Origin: Whalleya microplaca
Taxonomy: Eukaryota; Ascomycota; Sordariomycetes; Xylariales; Xylariaceae
Direction: 5' to 3'
DNA length: 45,804 nt
NCBI GenBank assembly: GCA_022497155.1
Contig: MU385809.1
Span: forward strand, 1-45,804
Below, piece after piece: positions 31,948 to 44,708 of the stretch. Below the pieces are notes generated by a model that saw nothing but the letters and a program-made list of their open reading frames with translations, searched no databases and had not been told where the DNA came from. Every line of letters begins with the position of its first letter. The first letter of the stretch is position 1. Both the position numbers and the translations under genes were made by a program.

Positions 31948-31963
31948 TCTTTCTTAGATTTTG

Positions 31964-34900
31964 TTATAAATGTCTTTATTATAAGAAAATCTAATTAATT
32001 AATATAAACGCAAAAAATATTTATTTTATTTATTTTTTAAAAACTCTCGCTTTAGGTTTAACTACTTTTTTCTTTTTATTTAGTTCTATATATTTTTTAA
32101 TAAACTTACATCGTTTTATATATTCTAATCGATTAAGCTTAATAAAAAAAGGAGTTTTTTATTAATTAATAATAGCTATATATTTTTTGTAATTTATCCA
32201 ACTATTTTATCCTATAGGAAAAGTAGGTTATAGGCTTTTTTATTTCGATAGGCAGTTTTTTATCGTTCTTTTATAAGAAATTGTTATTAATCGAGATTTA
32301 GAAGACTTATATAGGCTTTATATAATTTAGGCTGGCGTCGGGATATCCTTTTCGCTTAAAATAAACTGGAGGTAAAGATAGGCTTAAATTTGGGCTCTCG
32401 TTTTAGTTTATTAAAGTTATCGGGTTAATTAATAACCCTATAAATTATTATTTGCTTTATTTTTATAATCCAGCTTTTTATTTCCTGTTTTTTGTTAATA
32501 AAATAAGGATTTTTATAAAAGCGAAAAAATATAATAAAGGAGTAAAAAAGGCGAAAAATTAAATAAGCTACTTAAAAGCTATAATTAAATTTATCTTATT
32601 ATTATATTATTTAAATAAGTCTAATATAAGCAAAAATTATGTTATTTTATTAGATTTAAACCTAGCGCAATCGATTAAAAGTAGCCCGAATTTTTTTTCT
32701 ATTACGAGTACTTATAAAATTAAACGAAAAAGTAATGCGAGTTCTTATTAATATAATAATTAAAAAAAAAATAAAAGCTACTTTTTTTTTTAACGTTAGT
32801 AGCTATAAGGTTACGTAAATATATAAATGCCGTTAATATAAGGAACTAGGGATTATTTAAGATAATCCGAAAAAAGAATTAGTTATTAATTTAGGTAATT
32901 TTTTAATTAAGCTTTATAATAGTTCTAAAGTAAATCTCCGTTTTAATAAGTCTTTTTTTAAAAATAGTAATACTTATTTAAATTATAGCAGCTATAAAAG
33001 TAGTATTGTAATATTAACGCTTATAGTAAGTAAAAAAAGCATTATATAAATTTAATGCTTTATTTATTTTTTATTTATTTTTATTATAACTAGGAGGGAC
33101 GTTTTAATTAGAGATAACTTTAGGTATTTTATTGCTTTTAATTAATAAGAAATCTATTTTTAGGGAATCGATAATTTGTTTAATCTCTTATTTTAAATGT
33201 TATAGCTTATTTTTAATCTAAGGTTTAAGTTTATATATCTTAATAAAAAGGCCGCGAAATTAATTCATAATATAGAAGTTAATATTAGCTACTATAATAA
33301 ACGTATTAGAATTTAAAGGAAGAAGCTGCTTTTATAAAAGCGAACTAGTAGGTAAGATTATTCCAGCCTTATATTTAGGGTCGGAATTAGCCGTAAACTT
33401 AATTTTAGTCTCGTTTTTAGGTATAGCCTTAAATTTAATATTAGCTTTTAGGGTAGGCTTAATATTCTTACGGGCTATTTAATTAACCTTTTTATTTTTG
33501 TTTCGGTTTTTATGTTTATTTTTTCTTTTTTTAGGTAACTTTTTAGATTGCGATAGCTATAATAATATTTTAATATATAAAAAGTAAAGTTTAAGGTATA
33601 ATATTATAGCAATAGGCTAATATAAAGCTATAAAGGAACTTAATTAATTAATTAAAAATAATAAAAAGAGAGGGCAAAAAATTGACAGGTGGTTAGGTAA
33701 GAGTTATTAATAAATTGGTATAAAGAAAACTTTAATTAATTGTTTAAATTTGTGATAAGCCAGATATTAGATATAGCAGGGCATTTAAGTCGTTATTGCT
33801 AATTTTAAAAGTCGGCTTATTCGATTTAGCTTTAATATACTTTTCAGGCTATTTATTATACCCTTTATTTATTTTATTTTTATATTTTATACCCTCTTTT
33901 TTCTTTAATAACTATTAATTTAACTATTTGTTCTCTATTTTGCTTTATAATATTTATTTAATTAATTATTTGCAGTTATATCGCAAGGCTTATTATTATA
34001 TAAAAGGCAGAAAGAAAAAAAAAGAACTCTTTTTATTAGGCCTTTACATAAGTCGTTTATTTCTCTTTCCTTTATAAAAAGTCTTATATTTAGGAGTTAA
34101 ATCTCTTATTATAATAGCGTTAATTAAAAACTAAGTAATTTTAAACGCTTTTATCGGGTTATAATAGTTTATTAGAATCTAATAAATATTTAAGATAAAA
34201 TATATATCGGTAATTCTTTTTTTAAAACTTGTAAAATAGGTATTAAGCCCCTGCTATTTAATCGAATAAAATCTTATTAAAATAACCTTAATTTCTGTGA
34301 TTTTTTTTCTAAATTTCCTTATCCCGCTTTATTCTATTATCGCTTCCTTTCTGAAATAGGTAAATTGGCTATATAAATAGCTAAGGACTTTCGTTATTTC
34401 TTTTTTTCTATCGATTTATACCCTAACGTTAAATTCCTTTCGCGTTTTAGGTCTGCTATTCCTAAGCGATTAAGAACTTTTAACTCAATAATAAAAAACG
34501 TTAATCGCGTTTTTAGTCCCTATTTTAGTATTAAATTTAATCGCTTTAATCTAAAAATTAATAAAGATAAGCTGCTTTTATTTTAAAAGAATAATATAAG
34601 CCGCTACCTTTTAAAAGCTAATATAACAAATAAATTTATCCGGATAAATCCTTTCTTTATTTAACGCATGCAACTTTTGTTAATTAATATAAAATAATTC
34701 GACTAATAAAAATTAAACTCCTTAATAGTTTTAAAAAAGGTCGGTATTATATTTAAAAATTTATAGCCTCGAAATTTTATTGTAAAAGTTAAATATAAAA
34801 GCTTGCCTTAAAATATATTAAGTATTTTAAAGTAACAAAACACCCTCTCGATTAACGACATTTTTTCCTTATCGAAATTTGCGAAACTAATTTTATTAAT

Positions 34901-35400
34901 AACTTAATATTTCGCTTAATCGAAAATCGCCGTATATAATTTAGAGTCTTTATTTAAAAATATAATATTTATAATAAAGTTTTTTACCGGCTTTATAAAA
35001 ATCGGTTTGTTAGTTCTAAGAATAAGCGCTATAATAAAATATAGCTATTTTATAAATATCGATTAATAAAAAGCTAATTCGGGAGTTCGTATAAAAATTA
35101 TACAGTCGGTATTTAAACAGATAAATATTTGTTCCGGGATAAAAAATATACGTATTTATAAGCTCGTTAATTAAAAGATCCTTTTTTTAATAGCGATATT
35201 AATTATAATAATTCTATTTTAATAAATCGTTTTATAGGTAATATATATCTGGGCTAAATTATTAAAGAAATCTTTTTTTTTCTGCCGAGGTTATAAGCGG
35301 CTTTATTTATAGCTTATAATAATTTCTTTTATTTAATTAATCAATTATATACTAAAATTTACAATTATATTTTTTAATTTAAGCTTTTTTTTTTATTACT
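31964..35400 (-). pseudogene. Degraded 3' frames between pol and 3' LTR of the large Gypsy element (unknown)
   Basis: Minus-strand frames remain readable with mainly TAA stops. Around 35040-34750 they read IIFLNKDSKLYTAIFD, INKISFANFDKEKMSLIERV and FCYFKILNIF. Around 33590-33220 a Lys-rich segment (KKLPKKRKNKHKNRNKNK) is followed by KNETKIKFTANSDPKYKAG and LLPLNSNTFIIVANINFYIM. A 3.4 kb stretch after integrase is long for a Gypsy element. It may encode an extra protein or hold an older nested element. No envelope-like signal or membrane pattern is evident and no family is recognised. Confidence 0.4.
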
Positions 35401-35859
35401 TTTTTATATTTGTTATAACCTTATAAAACCCTATTTTTATAAAATGTTAATTTATATAAAACGTAAAGAAAAATAATCCAATTTATTAGTATTATTTCTT
35501 TAATACTTAATTATAGGTTTTTTACTCCGCTAATAATATCTTAGGTAATCTGACTTTAACTATTTTTTTAGGTATTTTATCTTTTATAATCTTTTAATTT
35601 TTATTAGGCTCGATTTTTTTAATCTAGCTATAGGTTACCGGGCCTTTTTATATATTCTTATTTTAATATGCCGTATTGTTATCTACTAGTTTAACGTCTT
35701 TATAATTATTTTTTATTTTACTATAGCCACTTAACTAATAGTTATTATAAAGTTCGCTAGGTTTTTAATACCCTTTTATATCTTAAATAAATCTTTTTAG
35801 CCGATTAAAGGAAAATATTCTTTATAATATTACCCCGTTTAATTTTTTAAAAAAAAACC

Positions 35860-37100
35860 TGTTTTATTTTTATTCTTTCGCAATTCGATAGGGCTTAGTT
35901 TACTTATATTTTAGCTTTTTGTTTTTAGATATATCGATATCCCGTATTATATTATAAAATAAAACTAGGCTGCCTTATTTTAACGGTTCTAACTGTCTTT
36001 TTAAGAGGTATTATCGATTATTTCGTTCCGCCGCTTCTTTTCGTTTCTTTATTAAAATCTGTGCTACTTTCGCGACATTTTTATTCCATTATTTAAACAT
36101 CCTTACTTTTTTAGTAATAAAATCTTCCTTATTACAAATATCTGACTAATTAAAAACCCGCTAAAATAATAAAACTATTTCGATCGGTATAATAAGTTTT
36201 TTATTATAAACTAATTTATATAATATAAACCTATATTTTCGTATAAACATTTAATTAATGATACGGGGCCTTACAGGCCCTTATCCCTTAGGGCTAGCTT
36301 AGCTTAGATAAGATAAGGTAGATAAGAAAAATAAGAGATCCTAAGCATTTAAGGTGCAGCTCCGCTGCAACCTAAATGCTTAATCTCCATCTTTCGTACA
36401 ATATATTACTCCACCCCATACATTCTGTATTAATTAATTTAAAATATAGCTTTAAATTTTTTAACCTATAATTTGCCAGTTCCGCCTATTATACGTATAA
36501 AGGATTTTATAATCGGTTAATAGCTTACCTTTACTTATCTTTATATCTAAAAGTAATATATAGGTCCGACTTATATTTTAATACCTAGCTATATAGCACT
36601 TTTAGCTACTTTTACCTTATTTTTTAAGCCTTTATTATATTTAATTATTATAAAAATATTATAATTAGTATAAATATAGTCTTAGAGGAATTTTTATACC
36701 TTAATTACTATAACATTTTTTAATACTTTAATTTTAAGCTACCCTAATAGCTTATCCCTTATTTTAATAATAGCCGAATATTTATTATTATTCGGGAAAA
36801 ACTAAATATTAATAATTTAAATAGTTAGTAATTATTCTAGCGTTAAAAAAAGTCTTTAATTTTTAAATCGTTTATTTATAAAAGGCTAGTATTTTAGATA
36901 ATATTTAACGGCAATTTAAATCTCCTGATATATTCCTTTTTAGTAATAAAATTTAACTATTTTATTATAAATTGATTTTTGTTTTTGATACGTTCTAACT
37001 TTCGAGTGGTAGTCCTTAATAATACGCTTTCGTTAATTAATATTATTAACGATACGTTATTAGCTATATTTCTTATAAGGTTTCCGCTATAAAATTCCTT
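35860..37100 (-). pseudogene. Integrase region of the large Gypsy element, degraded
   Basis: At 36240-35860 on the minus strand the C-terminal integrase pattern is clear: RFILYKLVYNKKLIIPIE, then a long basic helix (KVAQILIKKRKEAAERNNR), GSLVLFYN and KYK-stop-TKPYRIAKE (the W-x-GPYRI-type end). The catalytic core upstream is split by the MITE-like insertion at 36253-36433. Farther upstream to about 37090 lies the RNase H-integrase linker (RTTTRKLERIKNKNQFI). Confidence 0.65.
36253..36433 (-). mobile_element. MITE-like element, copy 2
   Basis: Reverse complement of 23094-23270, running GATACGGGGCCTTACAGGCC to CCACCCCATACATTC in plus coordinates with the same internal palindrome around CAGCTCCGCTGC. 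ATTAAT borders both sides if the end is taken at CATTCTGT, a possible 6 bp duplication. It is inserted in the integrase of the large Gypsy element, with little RIP damage. Confidence 0.65.
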
Positions 37101-38219
37101 TTTAGATTACGTATTTAATAGTTTTATTCCGGAAGCTTACTTTTGTACAATATTATCTCATTATATTAGAACTTTTTAGTCGATTAGGTAACTTTAAGGT
37201 ACTAAAATATATTGCGATTTTTTAGGAAGCTTTAGACTAGCTTTTTAGCGGGTATAAAATAATAAATAATAAGGAGAATTCCGGTATTTCTTATATTAGT
37301 TTATTTAATCGAGATATTTTTGTTATAAAGATATTAAATTAGATATTAATAAAATTGTTGACTTTTTTTTCCTATTAATTATTTAGCTTATCGGACGGCT
37401 TTAATAGTTTGTATAATAGATTATCCGTTATTTAATATTATTTCCTAAAAATATGTTTTATTTCGAAATCAAACATTTTAATAAAAGCTATTTATTGGGT
37501 TAGTGTTACGTTAAATAAATTAGAGAATTTATTATTTAGTTAAGCGATTAAAACTTTAATATTAGTTTCGAAAATAAATTTTATGCCGTAAAAGTAATTT
37601 CGTAATTATTAAAAAGACTTAATTACCTCGAGGCATTTTTATTTTGTGATATTGTAATTAAGTTTTAACTTTTTTTATATATTAGATTTAAACCTTATAG
37701 GTTAAACGTATTTATTAATTTCTTGTTTTAATATATACCTTTATTTTATGTCTAATATATTAATTTTAAGCTAAATAATATATCTATTTATATAATCGAG
37801 CGTAATTAAATAGGGTATATTAATTAATGCTATTTTAAATTTATTTATAGCTTATTATTACTCCATTTCCCATTTTTAATTTGCGTTTTTCCGGAGAAGT
37901 TTTGTTAGTAATAAAGTAATTAATATATAATATATAATTTATATATAATAATAAACTGTGATTTCTAAAAATGCCCGCACTTTAAAAATATTGCTATAAA
38001 ATATTTATTCCGTGATTTTAATAACCTTAGCTTAATTAGGGGAACGACTATTAATATTATATAAGTAGCCGATAATAATAGCGGCGTTTTTATATCAATC
38101 GCTTTTTTCCGCACTAGCTATAGCTTCTGCTAGTTTAAAATTAAATAAAATATTATTAATATTTTTTAAATATTTATAAATAAATTGTTTTATTTTTAGT
38201 GCGATTTCTTAATTATTAT

Positions 38220-38640
38220 ATCTTATTTTTAGCTCTTTAATACTAACATTATCGAAAAATAGCTCGCATTTATCGGGTATAAGGTCGAATAAAATCCGGG
38301 TAATAATATATAAAAATTATATTACCGAATTAGTCCCTTTTTATAATAAAATTTTTATTCGGAAAAGCCCGATCGGCGTTAAAAATGTAGTATAATTTTT
38401 GCTAAATATAGATAATAATATTTAATTATATTTTAAAAAGAAATCTACTATAAAAATTATTGCTTATATAATAAATTTCTCCGTAAATTTGTTATAATTA
38501 TTCGGGAGAAAGATATTTTATATTTATATAGCATTTAGTTTTATTACCGAATTAATTAACCGAAAGCTTTTATTTTTTTTTAATTATAAATTAGGCGTTA
38601 CGGTATAAGGTATAGGATTTTTCTAATATCTAATTTTTGA
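38220..38640 (-). pseudogene. Reverse transcriptase core of the large Gypsy element, degraded
   Basis: The minus strand reads KLNAI, IFLPNNYNKFTEKFII, IIFIVDFFLKYN, YTTFLTPIGLFRIKILL, KGTNSVI, IITRILFDLIPDKCELFFDN (38240-38340) and VSIKELKIRYNN. These are RT blocks of a Gypsy lineage in which the catalytic motif is F-x-D-D rather than Y-x-D-D; the second Asp is Asn here. The PIGL...LPQG-type block precedes it. It is clearly different from the chromoviral RT at 14380. Confidence 0.72.
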
Positions 38641-41600
38641 GCCGACTTTATAAAATATTTAAAACCTGTATTTTTAGTAGCGCTAGAATAGGAATTAATC
38701 TGGCTTGCTATATATTATATAATATTATTTTAATTTTATACGGAGAAAATATTTCTTTTTTAATTTGGCCGATTTTTATAAAGTCTTAAGTTAGTATTAT
38801 TTTTTATCGATAAAAAATCTTAATTAGTATTGTTTTTTTTTAATTTATAAGCTTTATATTTAGTAGTTTTGTTTTAATAATAGTTAAGCGTTTTTTCGTT
38901 AATCTGGTATTTTGTGGCGCGGAAGCGAAACGCGAAATAATGTTTTTATATTTTTTATTTGTTTTAAATATATTTGGGGGTTCGAAATTCGGCTTTATAT
39001 TTTATAATATCGCTTATTTCTAATTAATTAATTCTAAAAGAATTGTATTATTTAATTCGGCATTATTAATTAGATAAACTTTTTGTACTTTTGGTTTATA
39101 TATTATGTATAGCTTAATTTCGTTTTTCCGTAATATTTTTTTACGATATAATATTATATGCTATATTACCTATTTAGATTTTTTTTAATAGTTTTTTATA
39201 ATAAATCTAATAATTAATTATTAAATAGCAAAACTTATATTTAATCGCTATTTTAAAATATTTTATTAATAGTAATTTCTATCCGTTTATTAGCTTATTT
39301 TAAACTTAAGTTATTTTAGACTATACTTTTAAATTTCGCCAGATTTATTATTGCTGTAATATTTTAAGGCCTTTATTTACTGTCGACCTGGCCTTTAGTA
39401 TTAGTAGTTATTAGTTTTCTAAAAAATTAACGACGTTAGTTAAAGTTTGCTTAGCTAGCTTATTATATATAAGGGGTACTATAATTCTAATACTTTCGAA
39501 AAATATCGAAGCTATTAATAAGCTTTTTTTAAAGTAAATTATTATATATAATTGGAAAATAAAATTGAGGCTAAAAAATAACGGAAATATAGTTTTAAAA
39601 TTTCTAACCATATAAATTAGTAGCGGTAAACTATAGCTTACTAATTATATAAGTCTTTTAATTAGGCTAAAGTTCTTAGTTTTATTATTTATTAATATAT
39701 TAAAGCCGGATTACGTAATTTTAATTTTTTGTATAAATATCTGGTATTTAAAAATATATAATTACGTAATAATATTTAACTGGGTACTTATATTAATAAC
39801 TATAATAATTAAGTTCTTGTATTTTTTAAAGCTAATTCTTATAATTAATTGGGGCAATAGTCGGATTTATATTCTAATATTCCGGATAAATACCGGCAGA
39901 AATATTATAATAATTTAAATAATGTTATTAGGTATTATAAATACGTTATTAATTGATATATTTATAAGGTTGTTTTAAGATTTATTAGGCGTAAAAATTA
40001 GTTATAATATATTTGGTATAAAATTGGATTAAAATTGCTATTTTTATTATTATTAATTAATTATTTCGGCTAAAGGGATATAAATTATTTTATAAAGCTT
40101 CCGATTTATTTTATCTGTTTTATCAAATAGGTATTGGAATAATGCTTTACTAAATTTTATATAATATTTAATTAAATTATTTTATAAGATTTTAAATTTT
40201 TTTGCCGCATTTTTAGAGATCCTTTTTTTCTAGTATTCCGAAATTAGAGCTAAGGCTAATTAATTAGGTATAATACTCTTTGGCTTATTAGCTTAAGTTT
40301 ATTTTGGCGTTTTTAATACTGTTAAAGATAAAAGGTTTAGCTTTAATAATACTTTATTGATCGTTTTTTTTATAAATATACTGCCGTTTATATTTTTATA
40401 TTTTTTTAATATTAAGACGTTAATTTTATTTTTATTTTTATATTAAGCCGGCTTAATTACTGTTTTATATATAGAATTCCCGCTTTTATTAATAATTAGT
40501 TTTTTCTAAAGGTAATTTTATAGGTTTATAAGTTTGTAAAAAGTATTATTTTTTAGGCCTTTTATTTTAATATTATTAACTTTTAAATTTATAGTTAATA
40601 TTATTTCCGGGTTGCGATTTTATAAATTAGCTATTAATCGAATAAAATTATAGTTTTGTTTAAATTTTATATTTTTTTCGATTTTGTTATATTTATAAAG
40701 GTAGTAATAAATTAATTTCCGAATTTAAATATTATATATCCCTATTTTATATAAAAATTATAAATAGGTTTAAATAATACTTTTTTTATTTGTTTTATTT
40801 TTGGTAATTATATATTTAAAAAATAGGATATTTCTAATTTCGGGAGCAGCTTAGAAATTTCCGATAAAATATCCCTTAAATTAATTATTATATCGCATTA
40901 TGTTATTACGGCTTAATAATGCTATTAGGGAATAAATAATAAAAAAATAGCCTGGTTTTTTATAAAGGAAATAAATATTTTAATTATACCTTTAAAATAA
41001 TATCGGTTATAATATATACCGATTATTTTAATCTTATTAGCTATTATATCCTTTATATTCTCTTTTTCTATTTAAAAGTTTGGTGTAATAAATATTAAGA
41101 GATATATCCCTTATTTTATATTTTTAAATATTTTATTAAGTAAAGGTTTTTTTTTATAGGGCGTAATATTCTAACTTTAGTAATATTAATCGAAATTTTT
41201 TTATAAATATAGTAAGATTTTCGTTAGTTTTAAGTTATATAATAAATATTTGTTTTATAAACTTAATTAAGTTTTTTATTTTGTTTAATTGGAAAAATAA
41301 AGTCTCTTTTTTAAAATAACCTTAGGCTATTTTAGGTTTATTAATAATAAGCGGAACCGAATCGAATATTAATAATTAACCGAATTATTTTTATATAATT
41401 GATTAAGTAAAATTTGTTAAATATTATAGCCATTATAATTTATTAGGCCGATTATAATATCCGCTTATATATATATAACGTTTTAGGTTTTTTTATAATC
41501 TAATTCGAAAAGCTCGTTATATAATTTCAAGTAAAATTATATAATCCGTTTAATAACTTTTTAATCGATTTTTTGCTATAAATTACTAACAAAAATAGCG

Positions 41601-43034
41601 TTTTATTTTTTAATTTTCTCTTATTTCCGGACGTCCTTTACCCGAACTAAATAATCTAAAATATAATAATAAATTTTTATTGGTTTAAATAATCTATTAT
41701 TTTCTTCCAGATTTTTTAACTATTTTATAAGGGTTTTTATTTACTTTGGGTTATTAATTTTAAAATATCGCTTTAAAATTACTTTTGCTTTTTTTTAAGT
41801 AGTAATATTTTTTAATAAAGTTTCGATTTGTTATTTATTAATTTAATTATTTGTTTAATATAATATTTCCCTAATTTTAACATTATTTTTCAAACTGTAT
41901 TTATCGAATATATATATTATATTTTCGATTTAATTTGTAATATTATTTCTATCGAATAAAAGTTATAAATAATTTCGAGAATTTAATAATATAGCCGTTA
42001 TTGTAAACCTAGTACCTTTAATTATAATAAATCGCTTTTAATCGGAAGCTATATTTTAATCCGTAGGCTTTTTATCGAGTTATATATCTTTTGTTATACT
42101 AAAAGATAAAGCCTTTTAGCTAATTATTTTTAATCGAGTATTTTAATTATATAATACCGAGTCTCCCTTATTTTAATAATGCTTTTAATTAGTAGTAAAG
42201 TTAATAATTCCTTAATTATCGGTTAATTTAAGGAATTTTTTTTTAATTATATCTAATATAATTTAAAATGTTTTATCGTTTAGCTATTTTAATTCTTTAG
42301 TTATACTTAATTTTAGGGGAATATATTCTATTTTTTTTAATTATATTAAGTCGTAATTTTTTAATACTTTAGATATAAAATTATAGCTATCCCTTAAAAC
42401 GCTAATAATAGTTTTAAAGGTTAGGAGACTTTTAAAAAAAATCTCGATAATAAATCGCTAACTTAACTATCGTATTACATTAATTAATTAATTGCGTAAT
42501 AAGATTACTTATAAACTAATTAAAAGTTCGGATATTATTCTCGTTATTTATATTTTATTTTAGTCTATTTTATAGGTTTAAACTGTAATATATTTTTGTA
42601 TATTATTTACTATATATTTTATAATTTTCTAATTTTTCCCAATTTTTCGTGCTATTAATCTTCTTATATTTAACTTATTTTATTAAAACTTATACTTTTT
42701 TATATTTTCGTATTATTATATTCTCGTATTTCTTATACTTTATATCTTGATATCTTTATATTATTAATTTATTAATATATGCTATAGGTTTTTATAGGTT
42801 TTTCTATTAATTTATTTATTTTTAGCATTACTTTTTTATTTTAAATAATTATTTATTATTAGTTCTCTCTTTTAGTTAGTGCTTTTTTTTGTAAGTTCGG
42901 TTAGTTTAATAGTTTTTAGGGGTTTTATTAAAGTCTTTCTCTTTTGGTCTTATCTTACTACTGCCTCTATTTAGACTGTTTTTCTCGATTAATTAAAAAG
43001 GCGAAGAAATTAAAGCCTATCCGGGAGAGCTAAA
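38641..43034 (-). pseudogene. Gag-side and 5' region of the large Gypsy element, degraded
   Basis: Minus-strand coding remnants are not confidently separable into gag and protease. The portion 41174-43034 is duplicated at 1571-3431. The 66-codon frame at 39411-39611 is part of this decayed sequence, not a gene. Just inside the 5' LTR the leader reads TTTAGCTCTCCCGGATAGGC on the minus strand, the candidate primer-binding region. Confidence 0.5.
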
Positions 43035-43261
43035 TATCTTAGGACAAGGTATCGAGATAAAAGAGGTGCTACTTTATAGCTTAGCTAATCGGAGGTAATC
43101 AAGGTAACGAAACAAAAGAGTTACTTATAATAGCTATTAATCGAAAGGAGAGATATATTTATTGTCGGCGATAAGGCTATTTAAGCTGTTTATATTCTAT
43201 CTAAGAATAAAAGAAAAAGACAAGCGATATATATATGCCACGGCATACTAGCCCCATAATA
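43035..43261 (-). repeat. 5' LTR of the large Gypsy element (family A)
   Basis: TATCTTAGGACAAGGTATCG to CTAGCCCCATAATA in plus coordinates, collinear with 31721-31947 and the same length. RIP-type substitutions (TATCGAGATAA for TGTCGGGGTAA) are more frequent here than in the 3' LTR. Confidence 0.85.
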
Positions 43262-43648
43262 ATATAATAATAGTTTTACTAAAGATCATAAGATATTTCT
43301 TACTAATAATTAAATTTATTAGAAGCAGTTTTCTTCCATAGAAACTCTCTATACCAGACTGCTTGCTCCGGAGATTCCTATCATATGAATGACTAGCCAA
43401 CTTGTAATAGTGACTTCCATCGATGCTACCTTGAAATATACGACTTAATACTCACTCACGCAGGAAACTTAACCTTATCAAGGTTTTCATATACTGTGGT
43501 TCTCAAGCATCAAGAGCAACGTTACTTAAATACCTGAAAGCTAGCTTCCGGTAGCCAGCAATAACCTAGCCTTTCAATTTCCAGAAGACAAGGACAACGA
43601 GTTTTATTAGGAACAACCTTCTCCGACCACTACATTCCGTATGAACGG
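43262..43648. other. Unique DNA downstream of the dehydrogenase gene
   Basis: Composition returns to normal within about 60 bp of the LTR. It contains no frame of note and probably carries the 3' untranslated region of the minus-strand gene. No repeat recognised. Confidence 0.4.
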
Positions 43649-44708
43649 TCACTCCACGGCTTCCTTCAGTTCTGTATTGCTCTTTGTGATCTTAGCCCAC
43701 TCTAAGCTCTTTTCCCAAACTCTCTGCTGCACGCCCTCATCCATCGTAATAGGGTCGCTGTCATCTTTTTTCAGTAGGGTAAAGTAGCCTCGTTCGCCAT
43801 AGTGGGCCTTGTCGACGGCGAGTTCAATGACATCTACTGCGGCGTCGGCCGCCGAGCGGAACGTGGGGTCGGCTAGGCGATTGATTACCGACATAAATGG
43901 TTTGAGAACAAATTTTTGTCTGAGCTTCACTGAGCAGGGTGTATTGGTAGTGAAGACGCGAGAATCGCCGATTCCACCTGGGTTGATGGCTATTGCTGAA
44001 CTTTGGGTTCTCAAGGAAAAGTCTGGTCAGTACTTGATTCGAAGCGTCGTGGCATGTCATACTGAGGAGAATCGAACTTACTTGTTGTAGATAGCGGTTG
44101 AGGGTGTACATCCAGGTTGTAATCACAAGCTTAGATGTCCCATATCTTTGAAAACCACGACCCAGTTTATCCTTACTAGAAGGCGGGTGGTGAAGCTGAT
44201 CGATATCATCAGGAATGTCGGGCAGATACGACGTCATAGCGTTTGGTTTGCGATAGTGCCCGATACTCGAGAAAAGTACGATGCGGCCTTCATTTGTGAA
44301 GCTGCCGATGAGGCGCAATACGAGTGCTGCATGCGCAATATGGCTGATCTGCAGGGTTTTGTCGTAGCCATCAACTGTAAGCTCAGAATCGCCAACGAGG
44401 TTCCAATACGCAGCGCAGCATATGATAGATTGAAGGGATGGATACTCCCCAGCCTCTATAGCAGCTGAAATCTGGTTGGCGAATTCGTGAACGGCTGCTA
44501 GGTTCGCGAAGTCGACCTCATGTACGGAGACTTTGGCGTCCGGGTATCGCGCGATTACTCCGCGCAATCTCTGAGTATTGGCATCACTTTCAGCGGCATT
44601 CCTAACAGTCAATATAGCAGTAAACTGAGGATAAGCTTTGAGTAACTGCTCGGCTGCTGGAATGCCAACTGAGCCGTTTGCCCCAGTAAGGATGACAGTG
44701 CCAGTCAT
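43649..44708 (-). CDS. Short-chain dehydrogenase/reductase
   Basis: Exon 1 from the ATG at 44708 (context AAGTATGAC) to 44082 gives 209 codons. It has the NAD(P)-binding TGANGSVG motif at residues 8-15, VDFANLAAVHEF (adenine-side Asp), the serine block IVLFSSIGHY (147-148) and the catalytic Y-x-x-x-K as YGTSK at 189-193: a classical SDR fold with its triad. A strong donor GTAAGT follows at 44081 with a TACTGAC branch site near 44030. Exon 2 carries INPGGIGDSR and runs to the TAG at 43649. The exon junction is unresolved: the best acceptors do not join exon 1 and exon 2 in frame without an unusual donor or a small indel around 43995-44015. Upstream in-frame ATGs (44756, 44804) would add residues before the cofactor motif and seem less likely. 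Substrate unknown; similar enzymes occur in fungal secondary metabolism. Confidence 0.8.

Larger units (their letters stand above)
31721..43261 (-). mobile_element. Large Ty3/Gypsy element (family A), complete but RIP-inactivated
   Basis: 11,541 bp between 227 bp LTRs (31721-31947 and 43035-43261). On the minus strand the order is 5' LTR, primer-site region, a long gag-side part, RT (38220-38640), integrase C-terminus (35860-36250), a ~3.4 kb 3' region with further degraded frames, a purine-rich stretch (31948-31963) and the 3' LTR. A MITE-like element interrupts integrase. ATAT directly flanks both LTRs, while the fifth bases do not match. All frames carry TAA/TAG stops. Confidence 0.85.
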
